Origin: an uncultured Bacteroidales bacterium
Lineage (GTDB): Bacteria > Bacteroidota > Bacteroidia > Bacteroidales > Muribaculaceae
Direction: 5' to 3'
Assembly: GCA_902776955.1 (NCBI GenBank)
Contig: CACYSG010000033.1
Location: 1-48,226 of the forward strand
Length of the DNA stretch: 48,226 nucleotides
A program made the translations under genes and the position numbers. This document shows positions 8,713 through 18,838 of the stretch, piece after piece. The notes below the pieces were generated by a model. The model was not told where the DNA came from and searched no databases. It saw only the letters and a program-made list of their open reading frames with translations. Position 1 is the first letter of the stretch. Every line of letters starts with the position of its first letter.

Positions 8713-9642
8713 ATGAAGAAGGTATTGTTGGCTATCCTGCCGATTTTGCTGCTCACGGCCTGTGACAGCCCCGAGTATAGGATTCAAGGCGATGTGGTGG
8801 TGCGCTGTCATTGGACTTTCAGTTTCGGAACGCTCTATGACACGTTACCGGGCGCCGACCCCGAGACCTTTGTGCCGGTGACCGATTGGCTCGGCCATGA
8901 CAGCGAGCGGGTGTATTTCATGCACTATCTGGTGCCGGGTGCCGATGTTTCTACGCTTGAGGCGAAACGGTATCCCTTGTTCTGCGACAAGAACGACTAT
9001 TACTACGAGACCAAGCCGATGCACGTGGCCGACATGGCATCGTTCAAGACCATCAAGTGGTATAGTGATGACTTTTGGGCCAAGGACTCGCGGTATGCCT
9101 ATTATGACTCGGTGCGTATCGAGGGCGCTGACGTGCGCTCGTTTAAAGTAATCGACCATTGGTTGGCTCGGGATAAGTATCATGTTTATATGGATGGCTT
9201 GATTTTGCCTGATGCCGATCCCGCCACCTTTAAAACGATTAAATATACGGCCTATTCTCGCGACAAGTCCCACGTCTGGCACTTCGACGAGTTGTTGGTT
9301 GGCGCCGACCCCGCCACCTTTGAAGTGATGAAAAACACGAAATATTGTCGCGACAAGTCACATGTGTGGTTCTATTTCGATGGCACGTTGTTGGTTGGCG
9401 CCGATCCTGCCACGTTTGAGGTATTGGGAGACACTGACTATAGTCGCGACAAGTCGCACATCTGGTACAAAGGCGAGCTGATTCCCGATGCCGATTATGA
9501 GACATTCGTTGCCGATTATGAAAGCTTTGCCCACGACAAGTACGGCTACTTCACCTGCGCACTCCGCGACAACGACACCGACGAACCTGACTCCGAAGAG
9601 CCCGCCGTCGACGAACCCGAACCGGAGCCCGAACCCGAGTAA
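8713..9642 (+). CDS. DKNYY-repeat lipoprotein
   Basis: This 309-residue protein starts with a lipoprotein signal ending LLTAC (Cys17). The body consists of tandem repeats of about 30-35 residues of the DKNYY type: a strand pair built on (R/K)DKSHVW or RDKYHVY, then a turn GADPATFEV. At least seven repeats are visible, most regular between residues 150 and 275. The C-terminus is an acidic, proline-rich tail (DEPEPEPEPE). DKNYY proteins are predicted surface or periplasmic repeat proteins of unknown role. It has its own promoter, divergent from the ABC operon. Confidence 0.82.
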   Translation: MKKVLLAILPILLLTACDSPEYRIQGDVVVRCHWTFSFGTLYDTLPGADPETFVPVTDWLGHDSERVYFMHYLVPGADVSTLEAKRYPLFCDKNDYYYETKPMHVADMASFKTIKWYSDDFWAKDSRYAYYDSVRIEGADVRSFKVIDHWLARDKYHVYMDGLILPDADPATFKTIKYTAYSRDKSHVWHFDELLVGADPATFEVMKNTKYCRDKSHVWFYFDGTLLVGADPATFEVLGDTDYSRDKSHIWYKGELIPDADYETFVADYESFAHDKYGYFTCALRDNDTDEPDSEEPAVDEPEPEPEPE

Positions 9643-9766
9643 TCACCTCCGCCGCCAGATGACAATGGACCAATCATTGCCCCATGGAAGGCGGCTCGTA
9701 TAGCATTGCAAAGTTAAATTAGTATTAAAACTGGCTTGCATGGTGCCGCATGTGGGAACTTTGTTG

Positions 9767-9774
9767 TACCTTTG
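9767..9774 (+). promoter_or_regulatory. Bacteroidetes-type -7 box for metK
   Basis: TACCTTTG lies about 142 nt upstream of metK, leaving a leader of roughly 135 nt that contains the SAM-II-like aptamer. The -33 element is weak. Confidence 0.6.
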
Positions 9775-9800
9775 CAGCCACATTTTAAAATAACAAACGT

Positions 9801-9856
9801 TTAACAGTGGAATTTGGGCTGCTTGCAACCACTTGAAAAAATGCTAAAATGCAATA
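9801..9856 (+). promoter_or_regulatory. SAM-II-like riboswitch aptamer in the metK leader
   Basis: A 5-bp stem (AGTGG 9806-9810 with CCACT 9829-9833) closes a loop reading AATTTGGGCTGCTTGCAA. It is followed by TTGAAAAAATGCTAAAA. Loop AATTTG...TTGCAA plus a downstream GAAAAA...GCTAAA is the arrangement of the SAM-II pseudoknot aptamer as I recall it. Downstream TGCAA (9850-9854) can also pair with loop TTGCA. SAM binding would lower expression of the SAM-making enzyme, a sensible feedback loop. The aptamer ends 60 nt before the start codon. Identification is by eye, not by a covariance search. Confidence 0.68.
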
Positions 9857-9915
9857 ATCAACGATTTTATTGGTTTTTCTTTTAGCGTTCATGTTCCACC
9901 TAAATTTTTGGTACA

Positions 9916-11181
9916 ATGAACAGTAAGAATTATTTATTTACGTCCGAGAGTGTGTCCGAAGGGCACCCCGACAAAGTCGCCGACCAGATCAGTGACGCCA
10001 TCCTTGATAAATTTCTCGCCTTTGACCCTCAGGCTCATGTGGCTTGTGAGACGCTCGTGACCACGGGCCAGGTAGTCATTTCGGGCGAGGTGACCACCAA
10101 TGTTTATATCGACTTGCAGCGCACCGCTCGCGATATCATCGAGAAGATCGGTTATACCAAGAGCGAGTACCAGTTTGACGCCAACTCGTGCGGCATCCTC
10201 AACAGCGTGCACGAGCAGAGCGGCGACATCGCCCAGGGCGTAAACCGCAAGGAACTGGACGCCGACGACCAGGGCGCCGGAGACCAGGGTATGATGTTTG
10301 GCTACGCCTGCAACGAGACCCCTAACTATATGCCTCTCACCCTTGACCTGGCGCATGCCCTCATGCGTGAGCTGGCCGATATCCGTCACAACCATCTGGA
10401 ACTGATGCCTTATCTGCGTCCTGACGCCAAGGCTCAAGTGACCGTGGAGTATGATGGCGAGACCCATCGTCCCGTGCATGTCGACACCATCGTCGTCAGC
10501 ACCCAGCACGACCCCGACGTCGATCAAGAGCGCATCAGGGAAGACGTTGTCAACGTCCTCATCAGCAGAACGATGAGGCATTTCGGTAAAGACATCTGCA
10601 ACATGGTGGATGACAAGACTAAGGTCATCGTCAATCCCACGGGCAAATTCGTCATCGGCGGACCTCACGGCGATACGGGCCTCACTGGCCGCAAAATCAT
10701 TGTGGACACCTACGGCGGACGTGGTGCACACGGTGGTGGCGCCTTCAGCGGTAAGGACCCGAGCAAGGTGGACCGCAGTGCCGCCTACGCCTGCCGCCAC
10801 ATCGCCAAGAACGTCGTCGCAGCAGGCATCGCCGACGAGGTGCTGGTACAGGTGGCCTATGCCATCGGTCAGGCACGTCCCGTCAGCTTCTATATCAATA
10901 CTTATGGCACGAGCCACGTGAATAAGTCGGATGCCGAGATTGCCGACATCCTCCAGAACCTCTTTGACATGCGCCCTGCCATGATCATCAAGCGACTCAA
11001 ACTGTTGCAGCCCATGTACACCGAGACGGCTGCCTATGGCCACATGGGCCGCAAGTATGAGTTGAAAATGAAGAAGTTCGAGTCCCTGTACAACCAGACC
11101 AAGGAAGTCGAGGTCGAGCTCTTCACTTGGGAAAAACTCAACATGACTGAGACCCTGCGCGCCGCCTTCGGGCTAGCGTAG
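9916..11181 (+). CDS. metK: S-adenosylmethionine synthase
   Basis: This 421-residue cytosolic enzyme makes S-adenosylmethionine from ATP and methionine. Family motifs are plain: [20 protein letters not shown] at the N-terminus, [12 protein letters not shown] near residue 120, [20 protein letters not shown] and [20 protein letters not shown] in the second half. The length is somewhat above the 384 residues of the E. coli enzyme, as in other Bacteroidales. A SAM-II-like aptamer precedes it. It is convergent with recA, with a strong palindromic terminator between them. Confidence 0.98.
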   Translation: MNSKNYLFTSESVSEGHPDKVADQISDAILDKFLAFDPQAHVACETLVTTGQVVISGEVTTNVYIDLQRTARDIIEKIGYTKSEYQFDANSCGILNSVHEQSGDIAQGVNRKELDADDQGAGDQGMMFGYACNETPNYMPLTLDLAHALMRELADIRHNHLELMPYLRPDAKAQVTVEYDGETHRPVHVDTIVVSTQHDPDVDQERIREDVVNVLISRTMRHFGKDICNMVDDKTKVIVNPTGKFVIGGPHGDTGLTGRKIIVDTYGGRGAHGGGAFSGKDPSKVDRSAAYACRHIAKNVVAAGIADEVLVQVAYAIGQARPVSFYINTYGTSHVNKSDAEIADILQNLFDMRPAMIIKRLKLLQPMYTETAAYGHMGRKYELKMKKFESLYNQTKEVEVELFTWEKLNMTETLRAAFGLA

Positions 11182-11206
11182 CGGGCGGCTGCTCCTGGCA
11201 CCAGTA

Positions 11207-11256
11207 GGACTTGGTCGGACTTGGTCGGACAATGTCGGACAATGTCAGACAATGTC
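11207..11256. repeat. five 10-bp tandem units after metK
   Basis: Two copies of GGACTTGGTC, two of GGACAATGTC and one AGACAATGTC lie in perfect 10-bp register, starting 26 nt past the metK stop codon. The period equals about one helical turn. Confidence 0.8.
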
Positions 11257-11284
11257 CGACAGGAACGGGCGAGGGTATTACAAT

Positions 11285-11312
11285 GAGGGCCACGGGAATT
11301 CCCGTGGCCCTC
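11285..11312. terminator. bidirectional terminator, metK/recA
   Basis: A perfect 28-nt palindrome (12-bp GC-rich arms beginning GAGGGCCACGGG, AATT centre) sits between the two convergent genes. There is no long T run, so rho-independent action is likely but not certain. Confidence 0.7.
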
Positions 11313-11334
11313 GTCGTTGTAGTTGGGTAGGGCT

Positions 11335-12381
<1,047 letters not shown>

Positions 12382-12433
12382 TTTGATTTTATATGTTTGT
12401 GGTTTTACAATTTGCAACAAAGCGCATGAACCA

Positions 12434-12441
12434 CAAAAGTA
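12434..12441 (-). promoter_or_regulatory. possible -7 box for recA
   Basis: The minus strand reads TACTTTTG, fitting TAnnTTTG, 53 nt upstream of the chosen recA start. No clear -33 TTTG is seen. Confidence 0.4.
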
Positions 12442-12522
12442 CAATAAAAAATCGGTTCATGAGGCTTTAAATCCCTACTTTTTGTTTTTTATTGAAAAAT
12501 CTAATTTTTAATTGACTTGAAG

Positions 12523-12553
12523 TGGCACATATCGGAAAATAGTTGTACCTTTG
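12523..12553 (+). promoter_or_regulatory. Bacteroidetes-type promoter
   Basis: TACCTTTG at 12546-12553 with a weak TGG 20 nt before it, 53 nt upstream of the following secreted-protein gene. Confidence 0.55.
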
Positions 12554-12606
12554 TCAAATTTAAGTCGAATAATCCATTATTAACCATTTAATAACTTTTC
12601 GTTGCA

Positions 12607-14571
12607 ATGAGGAAACTTTTTACTTTGTTATTCATGTGCATCCTGGCGGGTTCCGCTATGGCTGCCGAAATTGTCTTTGACCCCGCTACCAATCCGGGTG
12701 ACTTCTCTGGGACACAGGCTAAGTCCTATACGGTCACGCAGGATGGTATTACCTTCACGGTGAGCAACGGTATGGTCGCTCCCTACAAGGACGTGTATGC
12801 TTATCGCACCTACAAGGGCCAGACCATTACCTTCAACTCGACCATCGGTAACATCACCTCTATCGAGTTCACCGGTCAGGTCAGGAACGACACCACCTGG
12901 GGTGCTGGCGGTTTCGTCGCCGAGGTTGGCACCTATACCGCTAACCCGGGTGAATTCAAGGGCTACTGGTCCGGCGACAACTCGCAGATTGTCCTGAAGG
13001 CTGAAGCCTATCAGGTGCGTGCCATCAAGATTGTGGTGACCGTTGGCGATGCAGGTCTGCTGCCTCCCACCATCACTCCTGCCGGTGGTACTTACTATGA
13101 TCCCATTACCGTGAAGATGACTTGCGGTAGTGCTGGCGCAAAGATTTATTACACGCTCAACGGCAGTGACCCCACTACCAGCTCGACGCAGTACACGGCT
13201 CCGTTTGAGTTGAACCAGAACACGACCGTAAAGGCCATCTCGTCGCTGGACGGCGAGACCAGCCGCGTGGTTACCGCTGAGTATAAGTTTGAGGAGCGTC
13301 CCCAGTTCGGCTTCGGCAGCATGTGGGATACGGCCGACAACACTATGGTTGAGTTCGCCTATGACGCTGTAGTCATCAAGCAGGGCGGCAATGGCAACAA
13401 GTACCTGTATGTTTACGACCAGACCGGCTTCGGCCTCATCTATGGTTCCTTGGGCAACGAGTACCAGATCGGTGACATCATTCCCGCCGGCTTCAAGGGC
13501 AAAAAGACCACCTACAAGGGTGAGCCCGAGTTGACCGATCCCCTGAGCGGCTTCCTGCCTGCACGCGAGGACTTTATCGTCCCCACTCCCGAGGAAATTC
13601 TGGCTACCGACGTCAACCACGACCACTGGGCACACTATGTTGTGATGCGCGGCGCTAAAATCAGCAGTGACGGCAAGACGATTACCGACCGCAACGGTAA
13701 CACCTGCGAGATGTACAACGCAACGTTCAACGTTCCCCTGCCAACTGACCTGAATGCCACTCACGACATCTATGCCGTAGTGGGTGTATTCAATAACTAT
13801 CAGATTCTGCCTCTGTCATTTGACGAGGCTCCCACGCGCACCGTTATTCCTCCCACGCCCGTAGCAAGTATCGAGGAACTGTACAGTCTGTCCAAGAACC
13901 AGAAGGCCATCTTCACCACCCCGCTGACCACCATCTATCAGAATGGTCAGAACCTGTATGTTATCGATACTGAAGGTTTCTACAGCCTGGTTTACGGTTC
14001 TACGGCCTACAACGACTTTGTGAACGGTGACTACATCAACGATGCACAGTGCAGCTGGACCACCTATGGTGGCAACAATCAGATTTCGCCTATTTCCAGC
14101 ACCTTTGTTAAGGCTGGTCACGGCGATCCCATTGAGCCCCAGATCATGCCCATCGAGGAGGTATCGGCCGACATGGTACACTGGTTCCTGGGCTTCGAGA
14201 ACATTTGGATTACCCAAGAGGGCGAAGACATCTTCATGCATGACGCAACCGGCCAGCTCAAGTTGTTTGACCGCTTTGGTGCCATGGAAGGTGTGAACCT
14301 CGCACAGGTGAACTACGTGGAAGGCTTCCTGACCATTTTCAACAATGAGCCGGAACTCTATCCCACTGTGCTCAAGGGTGGTTTTGGTATGAAGGGTGAC
14401 GTGAACAACGACAGCGAGATTAACATCGCCGACATCAACGCCCTGATCGACCTCATCCTGACCGGTAACATGCCTGATGAGGGCACCTTCTGGCGCGCCG
14501 ACGTTGCCGAGGACGGTGAGCTGGGTATCGCCGATGTGAATGGTCTGATTGACATGATCCTGGCCAACTAA
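12607..14571 (+). CDS. secreted chitobiase-module protein with dockerin
   Basis: This 654-residue protein has a signal peptide (MRKLFTLLFMCILAGSAMA). Residues about 20-150 form a beta-rich module that may bind ligand. About 154-228 matches the chitobiase/beta-hexosaminidase C-terminal fold, with TPAGGTYYDPITV, AKIYYTLNGSDPT and TVKAISS. Two similar beta-barrel-like modules follow (about 230-400 and 415-590, each with a YLYVYDQTG- or NLYVIDTEG-type strand, GLIYG/SLVYG and a GD turn). Two dockerin loops end the protein (about 597-654). No catalytic domain is recognised, so a binding or structural surface role is likely. The next gene is a paralogue. Confidence 0.8.
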   Translation: MRKLFTLLFMCILAGSAMAAEIVFDPATNPGDFSGTQAKSYTVTQDGITFTVSNGMVAPYKDVYAYRTYKGQTITFNSTIGNITSIEFTGQVRNDTTWGAGGFVAEVGTYTANPGEFKGYWSGDNSQIVLKAEAYQVRAIKIVVTVGDAGLLPPTITPAGGTYYDPITVKMTCGSAGAKIYYTLNGSDPTTSSTQYTAPFELNQNTTVKAISSLDGETSRVVTAEYKFEERPQFGFGSMWDTADNTMVEFAYDAVVIKQGGNGNKYLYVYDQTGFGLIYGSLGNEYQIGDIIPAGFKGKKTTYKGEPELTDPLSGFLPAREDFIVPTPEEILATDVNHDHWAHYVVMRGAKISSDGKTITDRNGNTCEMYNATFNVPLPTDLNATHDIYAVVGVFNNYQILPLSFDEAPTRTVIPPTPVASIEELYSLSKNQKAIFTTPLTTIYQNGQNLYVIDTEGFYSLVYGSTAYNDFVNGDYINDAQCSWTTYGGNNQISPISSTFVKAGHGDPIEPQIMPIEEVSADMVHWFLGFENIWITQEGEDIFMHDATGQLKLFDRFGAMEGVNLAQVNYVEGFLTIFNNEPELYPTVLKGGFGMKGDVNNDSEINIADINALIDLILTGNMPDEGTFWRADVAEDGELGIADVNGLIDMILAN

Positions 14572-14702
14572 TCGGTAACTCTCAAGCAGCATGAAGCGGA
14601 CGAAGCGAGGAAATTGGTGTATGTCCGACTCTTCCCCCCTCCTGGGGTGGGAAGCGGAATTGCGCCTTGACGCCTTGTTCAGCGCTCATGCTTGAATGAA
14701 TC

Positions 14703-14737
14703 AATCGGGACTCACTGTGTGTGGGTCCCGATTTTTT
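14703..14737 (+). terminator. intrinsic terminator
   Basis: Stem AATCGGGAC (14703-14711) with GTCCCGATT (14725-14733), then a run of T. It ends the chitobiase-module transcript and lies inside the upstream extension of the next open frame, supporting the later start chosen there. Confidence 0.8.
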
Positions 14738-14784
14738 ATAGTATCATATTTCGTCTCTTTCTCTCAATATCAACGCTCATTACT

Positions 14785-17295
14785 ATGCGCAGATTTTTCG
14801 CTCTTTTGACCTTGTGTCTCATGGCTAGTGCTGCCCTGGCCGTGGAAATTGTGTTTGACCCGGCAGTAGACCAGGGCGGTTTCAGTGGAACGACTCCCCA
14901 GTTGTTCTCGATTTCTAAGGATGGTGTCACGCTCGATGTTTCCAACGGTTTGATCGCTCCCTACAAGGACGTGTATGCCTATCGCATTTACAAGAACCAG
15001 ACCCTTACCGTCACCTCGACGATCGGTGACATCACCGCTATCGAGATAACAGGCCTGGCCAAGAACGATTCCACTTGGGGTGCCGGCGGATTTGTTACCG
15101 AAATAGGCACCTATGTCGCTCCCGAAGGGGCATTTACCGCCTACTGGATGGGCGAAACCGCCGCTGTAACGTTTGTGGCGACAAACTATCAGGTGCGTGC
15201 CACCAGGATTGTGGTCCGTGTCAATGAGAACGGCATGATTCCTCCCTCCATCATTCCTGCCGGTGGCGTTTACTATCGGCCGGTAACCGTGATGATGACT
15301 TGCGCCATCCCCGACGCGGCGATTTATTATACCCTTGACGACAGCGAACCCACAACCGCTTCCACGCGCTACACGGCCCCGTTTGAATTGAGCCAGAGCA
15401 CGACCGTGAAGGCCATCTCGTCACGGGAAGGTGAAACCAGCAGCGTGGTCACCGCCAACTTTGAGTTCCGCCCTGATGCCCGCATCGGTTTAGGCGATTT
15501 GTATGACATTTGCAACCTCCCTCACGATGATGTGATTGAACTCGGATATGACGCTACGGTCATCTACCAGGGAGGAAACGGCAACAGATACCTTTACGCC
15601 CTCGACGAGACTGGCTTTGGCCTAATTTATGGCAGCGTTGGTCAAGAGTACGCGATAGGTGACGTGATACCCGCCGGATACAAGGGCAGGGTGACGATGT
15701 ACAAGGACGAGCCCGAGTTGTCGGCACCGCTGAGTGATTTCCAACCCGCCACCAGTAATGTCACGCTTATGCCCGAGGAAATTACCGTTGCTGATGTCAA
15801 CCATGAGCACTGGGCGCACTACGTGCTGTTGCGGGACGTGTATATCAGCGCCGACGCTACCACCATCACCGATGCCGACGGTAATAGTTGCGAGATGTAC
15901 AATGGCACGTTCCAAGCCGTGTTGCCCGGTGATCTGAGCCGCCCGCATGACGTGTATGCAGTGGTGGGAAAATTCAACAATTATCAGATTTTGCCCCTTG
16001 CCTTCGATGCATATGTTCCTGTTCCTGGCTTCGGCTTTGGCGACATTCACCCGCCTTACAATCCCAACGAGCAGTTTACTTTTACCTATGATGCCACGGT
16101 GTTGCTGCAGTATGGCAATTACTTGTATGCCAAGGATCCCACGGGCTATGCCGTGATCTATGGTAACGTGGGACAGACCTACGAGCAGGGTGATGTCGTG
16201 CCTGGCGGCTTCTCGTGCACCGTCAGCGAGTATAACGGTAATGCCATGCTGGTCAATCCCCGCGGCTTCAAACCCAGCAAGGGAATAGGAGATCTCATCC
16301 CCGAGCAAGTGGATCTGGATGATTTGGATGGCCTCTGGTGCCATTATGTGACAGTCAATCCTGTCAGGATTATTCCCAACAATAATAATCCAGGCAGTAC
16401 GGGCATTTTGACCGATGCGTACGGTAACTCCTGCGCTTATTTTGACCCGCTGGGCATATTGAACGGTGCGGTTATTGATGAGACAGTCTACTATGGTGTC
16501 TATGGCATTGTGGCAACCTACAGCGGCCATTACGAGATTATCATCACCGAAGTGGACGGTCTTTCTTACGAACCCATCCCCAATGTGATGAGCCTTAATG
16601 AGTTGTATGAATTGCCCAGGTATGCAAAGGCACACTTTGACGCACCGCTTATTGCCGTCTACCAGAATAACGAAATGCTGTATGTCAAGGATGCTGAAGG
16701 AAACTTCGGCCTCGTTTACGGCAATGTGGCAGGTTCCTTCAACAATGGCGACACCATAAATGATGCGGTGTGCTCATGGTCACCCTATAGCAGGTATCGA
16801 ATCGTGGAACCTGAAGCATCGACGTTCTTCCCCCACGCTTCAGGTCCGGCAGTAGAGCCCGAAGTGATGCCCATTGAGGAGATATCCGATGAGATGATGC
16901 ATGGGTACATGAAATTTGAGGGCGTGAGATTAACCAAGAGCAATGCTTACGGCAACTATGTGATGAGTGACGGAACCAGTGAAATACTCATCAACTGGAC
17001 AGGGCCGCTGCCTAAGCCCAAGCGGATTGTGTTCCCTTACACTTATAGTTATGAGTTGACTATTGCCGATGTCAACTTCTTGATCGATCTGTTATTCAAT
17101 GAACCAGAGTATTGGAACGGCAAATATGACGTGACCGGATTCGTCTTTTTCAACAGTAATGGTCTGATCATCAATGCTGTTGATATTTCGATTAACGGTG
17201 ACGGATATGACCCCAACAGTGCTGACGTGAATAGTGATGGAGAGGTCAATATTGCCGACGTGAATGCATTGATCAGCTTCATCATTGATTATTGA
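14785..17295 (+). CDS. secreted chitobiase-module protein with partly degenerate dockerin
   Basis: This 836-residue protein is a paralogue of the one upstream. The start is set at the ATG that begins a signal peptide (MRRFFALLTLCLMASAALA); an open frame 31 codons longer would run through a terminator. It has an N-terminal beta module, a chitobiase-like module (about 153-227) and three beta-barrel-like modules, one more than its neighbour. The dockerin is odd: the first half keeps the helix (LTIADVNFLIDLL) but has lost its calcium loop, which now reads FPYTYSYE. About 45 residues separate it from the intact second loop (DVNSDG). No catalytic domain is seen. Confidence 0.8.
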   Translation: MRRFFALLTLCLMASAALAVEIVFDPAVDQGGFSGTTPQLFSISKDGVTLDVSNGLIAPYKDVYAYRIYKNQTLTVTSTIGDITAIEITGLAKNDSTWGAGGFVTEIGTYVAPEGAFTAYWMGETAAVTFVATNYQVRATRIVVRVNENGMIPPSIIPAGGVYYRPVTVMMTCAIPDAAIYYTLDDSEPTTASTRYTAPFELSQSTTVKAISSREGETSSVVTANFEFRPDARIGLGDLYDICNLPHDDVIELGYDATVIYQGGNGNRYLYALDETGFGLIYGSVGQEYAIGDVIPAGYKGRVTMYKDEPELSAPLSDFQPATSNVTLMPEEITVADVNHEHWAHYVLLRDVYISADATTITDADGNSCEMYNGTFQAVLPGDLSRPHDVYAVVGKFNNYQILPLAFDAYVPVPGFGFGDIHPPYNPNEQFTFTYDATVLLQYGNYLYAKDPTGYAVIYGNVGQTYEQGDVVPGGFSCTVSEYNGNAMLVNPRGFKPSKGIGDLIPEQVDLDDLDGLWCHYVTVNPVRIIPNNNNPGSTGILTDAYGNSCAYFDPLGILNGAVIDETVYYGVYGIVATYSGHYEIIITEVDGLSYEPIPNVMSLNELYELPRYAKAHFDAPLIAVYQNNEMLYVKDAEGNFGLVYGNVAGSFNNGDTINDAVCSWSPYSRYRIVEPEASTFFPHASGPAVEPEVMPIEEISDEMMHGYMKFEGVRLTKSNAYGNYVMSDGTSEILINWTGPLPKPKRIVFPYTYSYELTIADVNFLIDLLFNEPEYWNGKYDVTGFVFFNSNGLIINAVDISINGDGYDPNSADVNSDGEVNIADVNALISFIIDY

Positions 17296-17336
17296 TTCAA
17301 GTTTCTAAAGTAGCACAGCTACTTTAGAAACTTGAA
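17296..17336 (+). terminator. 19-bp hairpin directly after the stop codon
   Basis: TTCAAGTTTCTAAAGTAGC (17296-17314) pairs perfectly with 17318-17336 across a 3-nt loop, starting at the base after the stop codon. It is probably a terminator or an mRNA end stabiliser. Confidence 0.7.
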
Positions 17337-17480
17337 GTTTAGAGGTTAGTGTTTAGAGTTTAGAGTTTAGAGATTGGCCACTGGCTGCTATTCTCTCATT
17401 ATATGGAAAATTTTTCTTCTCTAACCACTAGCCTCTAAACCCTAAACCTCAAGTTTTTAAAGTTTTAGGACTTTAGAAAA
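17337..17480. repeat. heptamer array with imperfect long inverted repeat
   Basis: TTTAGAG and TTTAGTG-like heptamers (17337-17374) face the complementary set CTCTAAACCCTAAACCTC (about 17431-17448), so the whole stretch can fold into one long imperfect hairpin. Confidence 0.6.
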
Positions 17481-17520
17481 CTTGAATAATTGATAAAACG
17501 TTGACGATAATTGCATCTAA

Positions 17521-17559
17521 ATCAATCGGGGCTTCGCGCTTGGCGAGGCCCCGATTGAT
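17521..17559. terminator. terminator between convergent genes
   Basis: ATCAATCGGGGC (17521-17532) pairs perfectly with 17548-17559. It lies 15 nt past the M48 protease stop codon and can serve both strands. Confidence 0.7.
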
Positions 17560-17574
17560 GTGTGGTGACGATGT

Positions 17575-18807
17575 CTATCGTTGTCTGATGGCGCGGATGC
17601 GCTGGGCGAGGGTGGGGTGGGAGTAATTGAACCACACGACCAGCGGATGAGGTGTGAGGTTGCTCAGGCCGTGGCTGGCGAGCTTCTTGAGGCCGCTGAT
17701 GAGGGTCTCGCCGTGGCCGTGGCTGGCGGCATAGGCATCAGCACGGTACTCGGCGCGGCGTGATATGGCGTTTCCCAAGGGGCCCAGCAGGATATCGATG
17801 GGCGAAAACAGCATGGAGAAGGCCACCAGCGCCAGGATGAACGACGGGGCAGTGCCTCCCAGGGCGGCGGGCAAATCGGGATTGCCGACCAACAGCGAGA
17901 AGATGTACAGGTTCACGGCAACCATCAGGATGTTGATGACCATGTTCTTGAACGTGTCGCGGTGCTTGTAGTGGCCGAACTCGTGGGCGAGCACGGCGAC
18001 AATCTCGTCGTTGGTCATCTGGTCCTGCAGGGTGTCGTAGAGCACGATACGCTTCTTGGGGCCGAAGCCGGTGAAGTAGGCGTTGGCCTTGGTTGAGTGT
18101 TTGCTGCCGTCGATGATGTAGATGTCCTTGAACCGCGACCCGAAACTCTCGAGCGCGCGTGTGATGGCGTCGCGCAGTTCGCCCTCGGGTAGCGGTGTCT
18201 GCTTGTTGAACAAGGGCACAATCAGGTTGCTGTAGAACATCGAGAAGAACACGATGAACGCCGCAATGACCAGCGTGGCCAGGATCCAGAAGTCTTGCCC
18301 GAAGTTGAGGTACAACCAGTAAACGACGCCTAGCAGTACGGCACTGAGCACCGTCGATACCAAGAACGACTTGAGCGTGTCGAGCCAGAAGGTCTTGTGC
18401 GTCGTGCGGTTGAACCCGAAGCGCTCTTCGATGACAAATGTCGAGTAGTAGCTGAACGGCAGGGCGATGACCGTATTGAACAGGTTGTAGATGACCAGGA
18501 ACAGGATGACCTGCAACAGGGGCACATCGGTCCACGACTTGCACTGGTCATCGAGCCATCCCAGTAGGCCGCAGCCCAGGATGATGAGCGTCAGCGTGAA
18601 CGACACGCAGCGGGCGATGAGCGACACGCGCTTGTTGGTGCGCATGTAATCCTGCTGCTTGCGGTATTTCTCGTCGTCATACAGTCCCTCGAGCTCGGGT
18701 GGCACGGGATGGGTCATCCACCGCGTGTTGAGCCACGAGAGCACGCTGCTGATGATAAACTCCAGCGTGACAAAAGCGATAATCAATAGTAATAGGGTCT
18801 GTGCCAT
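17575..18807 (-). CDS. M48 family (Ste24/CAAX-type) membrane metalloprotease
   Basis: This 410-residue protein has several N-terminal membrane helices of the Ste24-type M48 N-domain and the zinc motif HEFGH (275-279), with the third ligand probably Glu353 in AEYRADAYA. Length and topology match eukaryotic CAAX prenyl protease 1 and its bacterial homologues. Bacteria do not prenylate CAAX proteins, so its natural substrates are unknown; membrane-protein quality control is a plausible role. It is probably co-transcribed with the membrane-protein gene 31 nt upstream. Confidence 0.93.
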   Translation of the reverse strand: MAQTLLLLIIAFVTLEFIISSVLSWLNTRWMTHPVPPELEGLYDDEKYRKQQDYMRTNKRVSLIARCVSFTLTLIILGCGLLGWLDDQCKSWTDVPLLQVILFLVIYNLFNTVIALPFSYYSTFVIEERFGFNRTTHKTFWLDTLKSFLVSTVLSAVLLGVVYWLYLNFGQDFWILATLVIAAFIVFFSMFYSNLIVPLFNKQTPLPEGELRDAITRALESFGSRFKDIYIIDGSKHSTKANAYFTGFGPKKRIVLYDTLQDQMTNDEIVAVLAHEFGHYKHRDTFKNMVINILMVAVNLYIFSLLVGNPDLPAALGGTAPSFILALVAFSMLFSPIDILLGPLGNAISRRAEYRADAYAASHGHGETLISGLKKLASHGLSNLTPHPLVVWFNYSHPTLAQRIRAIRQR

Positions 18808-18838
18808 TTCTGTCCTTCTTGATAGGTTGCCGGCAACG

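Noticed and set aside
9934-11043. 369-codon open frame opposite metK
   Set aside because: Shadow of metK; no signal, no domain, no promoter.
12382-12444. Upstream start for recA
   Set aside because: It would add 21 residues unlike any RecA and cover the leader and -7 box; MAEE at 12381 is preferred.
14692-14784. Upstream start for the second chitobiase-module protein
   Set aside because: It would read through an intrinsic terminator and hide the signal peptide.
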